Part shown: one piece after another, positions 36,189 to 41,639 of the stretch | Position numbering within the stretch: position 1 is the first letter of the stretch | How the letters are laid out: every line of letters begins with the position of its first letter | DNA from: Rickettsiales bacterium | GTDB taxonomy: Bacteria; Pseudomonadota; Alphaproteobacteria; Rickettsiales; Rickettsiaceae | Direction: 5' to 3' | Length of the DNA stretch: 41,639 nucleotides | Assembly (NCBI GenBank): GCA_002402195.1 | Contig: NVVL01000048.1 | Coordinates: 1-41,639, forward strand | Position numbers and translations under genes: made by a program | The notes under the pieces: generated by a model | The model's input: only the letters and a program-made list of their open reading frames with translations | Told to the model about the DNA's origin: nothing | The model's database searches: none

Positions 36189-36199
36189 ATTATCTCCAA

Positions 36200-37327
36200 T
36201 CACAATAACAGCATCAATATAGTAATACCATAGAAGCTGACCATTTTCAGGCGCTTAAAATCTTTCGTACAAATCGATAATATCGTAAGAGCAATTAGAC
36301 CTGGATAGGATATAGTCAGCAAAGGAGCAAGCATCGCAGCTATTCCGTCAAAATCAAATAGAGATATAAAAAACGCAATCATCGTTGTGATAAATAGCAA
36401 TATCGGAAAGCGCTTTTCGCCGATAATTTCGAACGAACATAAATATCTCGCATAAATACTATTTAGCGCAACCGCCGTGGTTAGGCAGGAGAAAATTATT
36501 ATTACCGCAATAACCAAAGCGCCATTTGTGCCAAGCAGATGCTTTGCAATTGCTGGCAAAATCAGCTCTCCGGGCAGATCTGTTGCAAGGAATGCATAAT
36601 GCGATCCCAAATATACAAACCCCAAATAAACCAACGACAGCAAGCACCCACCGAAAATACTAGGGGCAAGCGCGGCTTTGATCAAGCTTTGCCCCTCGGT
36701 CTCATCCACCAAAGCCTCGATTTGTTTGAAAATTAAGCTCGAGAAAAAGAAAGCCGCAAATAAATCCATTGTGGCATATCCGCGGAAGAAACCATCTATA
36801 AAATTATCACCGAAACTGGCACCCACCCCTTCTAATCCTTGGCTCTCATAAATTCCAACTGTAATTAATATGATTAGGAAAAATAATAATATCGGGGTCA
36901 GGAACTTACCGAGCACAGTAAACATCCATTTGTCATTCAGGCAGATAAAAAAGCAAGCAATGCAGAATATCGCACTAAATAGCACTAGCGAAAGATCTGC
37001 AAATAAGAACTCAAGCCCGCCATGTGCAACAGTTATGCAGCGCGGGATCACCCCAAACCCACCAAGCAGCGAAAGCGTGAAAAGCGGAATAGCATATTTA
37101 GCAACAACACCCGCCTCTGCAAAGAAATCTACATAACTCCCCTTGCGCAGCTTAATGACGAACAGACCCAAAAATGGCAATATTATCCCGGTTAAGAAGA
37201 ATCCCAAAAACCCGGCAAGCCAATTATCCAGATTATTCACCCCAACCATCAAAGGAAAGACTAAATTACCAGAGCCAAAAAACATCGAAAAAATAGAAAA
37301 ACCGTATAAAAAAACATGCCGTTTCAT
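36200..37327 (-). CDS. brnQ: Branched-chain amino-acid carrier, BrnQ/LIVCS family
   Basis: Cation-coupled importer of Leu, Ile and Val in the inner membrane. The 375 residues contain the family N-terminal signature GFSIFSMFFGSGNLVFPLMV (about 9-28), FFLTGIILPFLGLFVI, and about ten to eleven membrane segments, including AVIIIFSCLTTAVALNSIYA. It is somewhat shorter than the ~430-440 residues common in free-living bacteria. It lies 67 bases downstream of tRNA-Gln on the same strand and may be read from the tRNA promoter. Confidence 0.88.
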   Translation of the reverse strand: MKRHVFLYGFSIFSMFFGSGNLVFPLMVGVNNLDNWLAGFLGFFLTGIILPFLGLFVIKLRKGSYVDFFAEAGVVAKYAIPLFTLSLLGGFGVIPRCITVAHGGLEFLFADLSLVLFSAIFCIACFFICLNDKWMFTVLGKFLTPILLFFLIILITVGIYESQGLEGVGASFGDNFIDGFFRGYATMDLFAAFFFSSLIFKQIEALVDETEGQSLIKAALAPSIFGGCLLSLVYLGFVYLGSHYAFLATDLPGELILPAIAKHLLGTNGALVIAVIIIFSCLTTAVALNSIYARYLCSFEIIGEKRFPILLFITTMIAFFISLFDFDGIAAMLAPLLTISYPGLIALTILSICTKDFKRLKMVSFYGITILMLLL

Positions 37328-37394
37328 AAATATTAATCGCCTGCGGCTTAAGTATATGTTGCTGGATTCGTCAGAGAAACCGAAAAGAAAATAG

Positions 37395-37469
37395 TGGCTG
37401 GGACGGGAGGGTTCGAACCTCCGACCTACGATACCAAAAACCGTTGCTCTACCGCTGAGCTACGTCCCA
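37395..37469 (-). tRNA. tRNA-Gln, anticodon TTG
   Basis: A 75-base cloverleaf with encoded CCA. Acceptor TGGGACG, D-arm GTAGCTCAGCGGTAGAGC, anticodon stem ACGGT/ATCGT around loop TTTTGGT, and T-arm GGAGGTTCGAACCCTCC are intact. The sequence matches the alphaproteobacterial tRNA-Gln pattern. Confidence 0.96.
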
Positions 37470-37488
37470 ATGTGAATATTTAAGCATT

Positions 37489-37517
37489 TTTATACCAATA
37501 ATAGACGCTATAGTCAA
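37489..37517 (-). promoter_or_regulatory. Strong sigma-70 promoter of tRNA-Gln
   Basis: On the minus strand TTGACT (37512-37517, 5 of 6) is followed after 17 bases by TATAAA (37489-37494, 5 of 6). The -10 box ends 19 bases before the tRNA 5' end. This is the best vegetative promoter match I see in the window. Confidence 0.7.
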
Positions 37518-37582
37518 TAGTAATGTCGGAAAGAAGCAAAAAAACATTGCAGCTATAATAATCATTATTCCATAAATTGCGA

Positions 37583-37602
37583 AAACCTATGTAAATAGGT
37601 TT
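37583..37602. terminator. Hairpin downstream of ctaA
   Basis: AAACCTAT and ATAGGTTT form a perfect 8-base-pair stem with a 4-base loop, 77 bases beyond the ctaA stop. It lies between ctaA and the tRNA-Gln promoter. It lacks a T-run. A second imperfect stem, GCAGGCAA/TTGCTTGC, lies nearer ctaA at about 37638-37665. Confidence 0.35.
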
Positions 37603-37678
37603 GAATAGCGCTCGCCTATCCCAACCACTGGAAGCGGTGCAGGCAATTTAAGAAGCCTTGCTTGCAGGCCTAAACCCC

Positions 37679-38755
37679 TTACTCAGATTCAGTGCTTTTG
37701 AGCAAAAAATACGCCCAAAGCAGAAAGGAGAGCAAAATAATCGCCCCAAGCTGATGCAGCAGAGCAACTGGAATCGGCACGGAATAAAGCAAAGTCACTA
37801 CTCCCGCTATCATCTGCAAGGACAACGCAGCAAACACACAAACTATAGATCGCGTGAATTTAGGATGTCTCAGGCGCGCCCCCACAAAACAGAAAATACA
37901 CACAACAAAAAAGAGCATATAAGCCATCATGCGGTGGATAAACTGAATAAACACAGGCTCGCTGAAGCTTGCAAGATTGACGCTTGAGAGCGAAACCTCA
38001 TGCGGAATAACCCCCTCCCCCATCAGCGGGAAACTATTATATACAAGCCCAGCATCTAGCCCAGCCACAAATGCTCCAAGCATGATTTGGATCAATAGCA
38101 GAAAAATGGACAGGGTGCACCAGAATTTCTGCCTACATAACGATACCACGCCCAGAGCCTCGCCCGGCACTCCACCCGGGGCCAGGCCTGGAATTAGAAG
38201 GATATCAAAGGAATTTCTCATTAATTGCCAAAATAGCAAAATATACATAAATACCGCAAGCATCAAATGCGCAGCAAGGCGATAATGACACACGCACGGG
38301 TCAGCAACCAAGCCGCTTTTAACCATATACCACCCCATCGCTCCTTGAAGGGCTAGCAAAAACAGGATGAATAAATATGTTCCCGAATCCCTTTTATTGA
38401 TGGAACCCATAAGCCAAAAAATCATCAATGGGAGCAAATATAATAATCCCGTGAACCTACCAGCAAGACGGTGCACAAACTCAAGCATATAGATAGATTT
38501 AAACTCCGATATGCTCATCCCCATATTATGCTGCAAATATTCGGGCGACTTCTTATATTTCTCAAATTCTTGCCCCCATTCTGCGCCATTCTGCGGTGGC
38601 AAAGCTCCAGAAACCGGATTCCATTCTGTGATGGAAAGCCCGGATTCAGTCAGGCGAGTCAGGCCACCAATAAAGATCATCACAATCACAGCCAGGCACA
38701 TGGCCAAGAGCCATAAAGATAACGCCGAATTTTGTCTGTTATAAAGTTGCCTCAT
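37679..38755 (-). CDS. ctaA: Heme A synthase, COX15/CtaA family
   Basis: Oxidises the C8 methyl of heme O to give heme A for aa3-type cytochrome oxidase; eight-helix inner-membrane protein. The 358 residues show GGLTRLTESGLSITEWNPVS (30-49) and the histidines expected as heme ligands: His95 in EFVHRLAGR, His157/His163 in CHYRLAAH, His274 in QFIHRMMAY, His334 in ALLHQLG. Between helices 4 and 5 lies an unusual Gly/Pro stretch, PGLAPGGVPGEALG (189-202), encoded by DNA much richer in GC than its surroundings. It lies 44 bases downstream of the prenyl synthase gene and may share its transcript. Confidence 0.94.
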   Translation of the reverse strand: MRQLYNRQNSALSLWLLAMCLAVIVMIFIGGLTRLTESGLSITEWNPVSGALPPQNGAEWGQEFEKYKKSPEYLQHNMGMSISEFKSIYMLEFVHRLAGRFTGLLYLLPLMIFWLMGSINKRDSGTYLFILFLLALQGAMGWYMVKSGLVADPCVCHYRLAAHLMLAVFMYILLFWQLMRNSFDILLIPGLAPGGVPGEALGVVSLCRQKFWCTLSIFLLLIQIMLGAFVAGLDAGLVYNSFPLMGEGVIPHEVSLSSVNLASFSEPVFIQFIHRMMAYMLFFVVCIFCFVGARLRHPKFTRSIVCVFAALSLQMIAGVVTLLYSVPIPVALLHQLGAIILLSFLLWAYFLLKSTESE

Positions 38756-38799
38756 GCAAGCCTTGTGTCTTGTGTTAATTTGTATCTTAATATTGCACC

Positions 38800-39834
38800 T
38801 TAATAAGTTCTATTAATAGCAAATTCTACCAGATTTTCTAAAAATTTACAGTATTGATTTTGAATCGATAAAGATCTAAGCAGCACCAAAGCTGTTTGTT
38901 CTAGCTCTGCCAGATAGTTCGTTATTTCTGTATTTATATCATTTTCCTGCATCAATGTTTTTACTCGCAAGAAATCTTCAGATGTACGAGACTCAGCTTG
39001 CAGCATTTTCTGCAGGGACAAATTATCATCCGCCGAGATCTTTTTACTCAGCAATATCAGCGGTAAAGTAACCTTCCCTTCAAAAAAATCATCGCCAACA
39101 TTCTTCCCGACCTTCGCGCTATCGCTAAAATAATCCAACATATCGTCGGTGATTTGGAAGATCTTGCCAAGACATATCCCAAAATCCCTCATGGTTTTGG
39201 CGCTGCTTTCCTTGCCAGCAATAATCGCCCCAACTTCGCAGGATGCACCAAAAAGCTCGGCTGTTTTTGCACCGATTATTTTCAAATATTCCGCCTCAGA
39301 AACCATACTCTTTTGCTCTAAATGAGCAAGCTGCGACACCTCTCCTTCCGCAATCACCGCAGAGGCGCTGGATAATGCACGCAGAGCGGGGATTGAACCC
39401 GTGGAAACTATTAGCTTAAAAGACTGACTAAAGAGAAAATCGCCAACAAGTATGCTCGCCCGGCTCCCCCAAACCACATTCGCAGAAGGCAAAAAACGAC
39501 GCATTTTGCTGCCATCGACCACATCATCATGCAGCAAAGTTGCCATGTGAATAAACTCAACAGCAGCCGCAAGCTTTATGGCGCTACTCTCAGAGCCTAG
39601 AACTTCACCCGCATCATCAGGCTCACCCGAACTACCGGGCTCACCCGCATCACCGAGCATCTTGGCTGAGAGGATAGTGAGAATAGGCCGCATTCTCTTG
39701 CCTCCAGCCTTCGACAAATGATTGCTGATGAGTGTTATGAGCTCCTCTTCCACAGCAAGATTTTCAACAATAACAGCATTCATTGCAGAGATCTCGCGCG
39801 ACAAATAGCTATGAATTTCTTCTATTAAATTCAA
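38800..39834 (-). CDS. ispB: Polyprenyl (octaprenyl-type) diphosphate synthase
   Basis: Trans-prenyltransferase that makes the ubiquinone side chain. The 344 residues contain GGKRMRP (44-50), the first Asp-rich motif LLHDDVVDGSKMRR (DDVVD 103-107), GDFLFSQSFKL, and the second motif ITDDMLDYF. Chain length (octaprenyl or another) cannot be set with confidence. Residues 61-78 form a degenerate hexapeptide repeat, GDAGEP/GSSGEP/DDAGEV, just before the first motif. It is 35 bases after the upstream 585-residue gene and 44 bases before ctaA. Confidence 0.93.
   Translation of the reverse strand: MNLIEEIHSYLSREISAMNAVIVENLAVEEELITLISNHLSKAGGKRMRPILTILSAKMLGDAGEPGSSGEPDDAGEVLGSESSAIKLAAAVEFIHMATLLHDDVVDGSKMRRFLPSANVVWGSRASILVGDFLFSQSFKLIVSTGSIPALRALSSASAVIAEGEVSQLAHLEQKSMVSEAEYLKIIGAKTAELFGASCEVGAIIAGKESSAKTMRDFGICLGKIFQITDDMLDYFSDSAKVGKNVGDDFFEGKVTLPLILLSKKISADDNLSLQKMLQAESRTSEDFLRVKTLMQENDINTEITNYLAELEQTALVLLRSLSIQNQYCKFLENLVEFAINRTY
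39606..39659. repeat. Three 18-base tandem repeats inside the prenyl synthase gene
   Basis: Units CACCCGCATCATCAGGCT (39606-39623), CACCCGAACTACCGGGCT (39624-39641) and CACCCGCATCACCGAGCA (39642-39659) run in phase with the reading frame and encode a hexapeptide repeat. The tract is GC-rich against an AT-rich background. Confidence 0.75.
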
Positions 39835-39869
39835 TTTGATTACCTAATTCAAGTATTATTTTTCTAATT

Positions 39870-41627
39870 TTATTTAAACAAATCCTTTAAAAAACCTTTC
39901 TTAAGCTTATCCTTCGGAATTATTTTTTTCAAAAGATCTTGCGCATTTTTCGGCAAAACCTTATCAATTTCTTTCTTGATCGATTTCTCAATAGATTTTC
40001 CGCCAGAGATATGCGGTAAAATCTTTTGAAGCAAAGGCTCTTTCCCATCAATCCCTGGGAGGATTTTTTGCATTCTTTCCAAAACATCACCACCAGAGCC
40101 GACATTATCAAATAATTTCTTATATAGCATCAACGTATACAGCTCTGAGATTTTATCAACTGTCACACTGCCTAATTTTGTTTTTTTCAAATTCCTTGAG
40201 TTAACCTCATAATTAAAGCTCAAATCATTTGATACAGATTTTGGATGATCTGAAATGCTTTTCAAAAATGTTTTATTCACATCAACATACAGGCTACGCG
40301 CAGCATCATTCAGGAACCTGAATTTACCAAACCGATATATATACCCCGAAGTAAATTCAACCACAGCCGAATAATTCCTGATCAAAAGATCACCTTTCGC
40401 CAGATATGTTTTGAACCCCTTAGAGTTTGTTTCAATTTCATGTTTAAGATTAATCCCAGCCCCTTCAGACGAAATATCCAGATTATTAATCTTCATATAT
40501 GTTTTATCCTGATCGTGATAATTACTCATTTTCAAATTAAAATCATAATCACTATTTTCAAGATCTTGAAATTTAAAAGCCTGCTTATTTGCTATAATAT
40601 AATTAATTTCTCTATCTATCATTTTTGCAGATGGAGACAAGGCAACCTTGCTCGAAATCAATTTATATTGTTCAAACAAATGATCAAACGCTCCTTTCTT
40701 AAGATGCAATTTGGAATCTATAGCAAGATCATAATCCCTGTTTAATTTATCGCTACCAGCTTTATAGTCTAGCTTAAAATTCTTCACACTCGCAAACATC
40801 CCGCTACATGTGATATCCCCTTTAACCTCAAGATTTTTAGTGATCTCCCGGCTATTATTTCCAGCAGTTTTGATAACAGCATTTGCCCTCATATCCATTC
40901 CAGAGGGAACCGCCGAGAAAACATAAAACAAACTATCTGGAAGCTTTCTTGTTGGAACTTTTATCTCATTCGTCTCTACAGCATAGCGGACAACATATCG
41001 CTGCGGGATATTTGTCATCAGATCCTTTAAAGAAACATAAGTCTTTTGCGGCACGAAGCTAAGCTTCATATTCTCATATTTTTTGTCGTAGAATTTTTGA
41101 TTATCAATCAAATCAAAAATCTCAACCCGGTCACTAGAAAGATTAATATCACCCACATGATTTATTATCTGAACAGGATCCTCTAAATCACGGAGAGTAT
41201 TAATAAGCCCCATACTCACCGGCAAATCTACCGAAAGCATGTAATCTTCTATCTTTAACTTTGCACCAAACTTAAATTTCGCTGGTTTATAAGAAGACAT
41301 AATATCCCCAGCGTAACTCACAAAAACCTTCTGAAGCAGCAAGTCATAACCAAACTGCACGGGGGACGTGAAAGAGGTTTTGGAAGATTCCGTCTCCTCT
41401 ATCACCCCTCTAACATCCCACGAAATCTTAAGAGGAAAACCGGATGGCACCACCTCTTTGAATGTAATAAAATGACTCGCTTTACCGTTTTCTGTAACTG
41501 CAATCTTCTGCCCAGCATATTGCTCATTTAGCTCATCTGCCACTTTGTGAGTGACATAATACCCACCAGCGCCAATGGCTGCAGCAATTAATAACAGAAC
41601 TAGTACTATAAATCTAATTAGCTTCAT
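39870..41627 (-). CDS. Unidentified membrane-anchored periplasmic protein
   Basis: The product has 585 residues. An N-terminal hydrophobic segment (residues 4-25, IRFIVLVLLLIAAAIGAGGY) acts as signal or signal-anchor, so the body is probably periplasmic. The rest is beta-rich and repetitive in style, with many alternating hydrophobic stretches (FPLKISWDVRGVIEE, FGAKLKIEDYMLSVDLP), somewhat like alphaproteobacterial DUF2125-type or AsmA-like proteins; I cannot confirm either. The last ~70 residues are Lys- and Ile/Leu-rich amphipathic helices (KKIIPKDKLKKGFLKDLFK). It is the first gene of the minus-strand run leading to the prenyl synthase and ctaA. The start lies 12 bases from the window edge. 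Confidence 0.8.
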   Translation of the reverse strand: MKLIRFIVLVLLLIAAAIGAGGYYVTHKVADELNEQYAGQKIAVTENGKASHFITFKEVVPSGFPLKISWDVRGVIEETESSKTSFTSPVQFGYDLLLQKVFVSYAGDIMSSYKPAKFKFGAKLKIEDYMLSVDLPVSMGLINTLRDLEDPVQIINHVGDINLSSDRVEIFDLIDNQKFYDKKYENMKLSFVPQKTYVSLKDLMTNIPQRYVVRYAVETNEIKVPTRKLPDSLFYVFSAVPSGMDMRANAVIKTAGNNSREITKNLEVKGDITCSGMFASVKNFKLDYKAGSDKLNRDYDLAIDSKLHLKKGAFDHLFEQYKLISSKVALSPSAKMIDREINYIIANKQAFKFQDLENSDYDFNLKMSNYHDQDKTYMKINNLDISSEGAGINLKHEIETNSKGFKTYLAKGDLLIRNYSAVVEFTSGYIYRFGKFRFLNDAARSLYVDVNKTFLKSISDHPKSVSNDLSFNYEVNSRNLKKTKLGSVTVDKISELYTLMLYKKLFDNVGSGGDVLERMQKILPGIDGKEPLLQKILPHISGGKSIEKSIKKEIDKVLPKNAQDLLKKIIPKDKLKKGFLKDLFK

Positions 41628-41639
41628 CTTCTGTGCCTT

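Noticed and set aside
1..41639. Looked for CRISPR arrays, rRNA genes, riboswitches and prophage modules.
   Set aside because: No regularly spaced repeats, rRNA-like stretches, recognisable riboswitch cores or phage structural genes were seen.

Overview
The window looks like a chromosomal segment of a flagellated member of the Rickettsiales (Alphaproteobacteria). The evidence is an AT-rich sequence, a virB8-B9-B10-B11-D4 block with a shortened VirB9 (the 'rvh' type IV secretion arrangement of Rickettsiales), a tuf gene preceded by tRNA-Tyr and tRNA-Gly and followed directly by the S10 ribosomal operon (a layout I recall for Rickettsia), a GlnPQ pair without an adjacent binding protein, and a CtaA-type heme A synthase. 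It also carries fliR, fliD and fliS, which Rickettsia lacks but several protist-associated Rickettsiales keep. The genus assignment is inference; no 16S rRNA lies in the window.

Layout. 1-5.7 kb: the end of an unidentified plus-strand gene, fliR, the amino-acid ABC transporter pair glnPQ, a vapBC toxin-antitoxin pair with a near-perfect palindromic operator, then fliS and fliD; fliD has a textbook sigma-54 promoter. 5.8-8 kb: a coupled NUDIX/GNAT pair and a GDP-mannose-type nucleotidyltransferase. 8-11.4 kb: an accessory patch with an unrecognised 358-residue protein whose N terminus looks like a mitochondrial presequence, a 558-base gap, and a decayed IS256-family element ending 32 bases before the ribosomal cluster. 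11.4-27 kb: one long minus-strand run, tRNA-Tyr, tRNA-Gly, tuf, S10 operon, spc operon, alpha operon, closing with rplQ and an unusually placed rpsT whose product has a histone H1-like tail. 27-34.9 kb, plus strand: an rlmB-like methyltransferase, the T4SS block, and a Ppx/GppA-family protein. 34.9-36.2 kb: cytochrome b561 and an M15 peptidase. 36.2-41.6 kb, minus strand: an unidentified membrane-anchored protein, a polyprenyl diphosphate synthase (quinone tail), heme A synthase, tRNA-Gln with a strong promoter, and a BrnQ-type carrier.

How the genes work together. Most of the window is housekeeping (translation, SecYEG export, adenylate balance, aerobic respiration through ubiquinone, heme A and b561). 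The host-interface genes are the T4SS coupling and energising block (VirD4, VirB11, with the VirB8/9/10 channel parts), amino-acid importers (GlnPQ, BrnQ) typical of obligate intracellular bacteria, and the flagellar export and cap proteins. No clear wholly new multi-gene system is visible. The observations most worth a second look are the sigma-54 signal at fliD, the presequence-like protein beside the IS, the tailed S20, the vapBC operator, and the GC-rich in-frame peptide insertions in two neighbouring respiratory genes.
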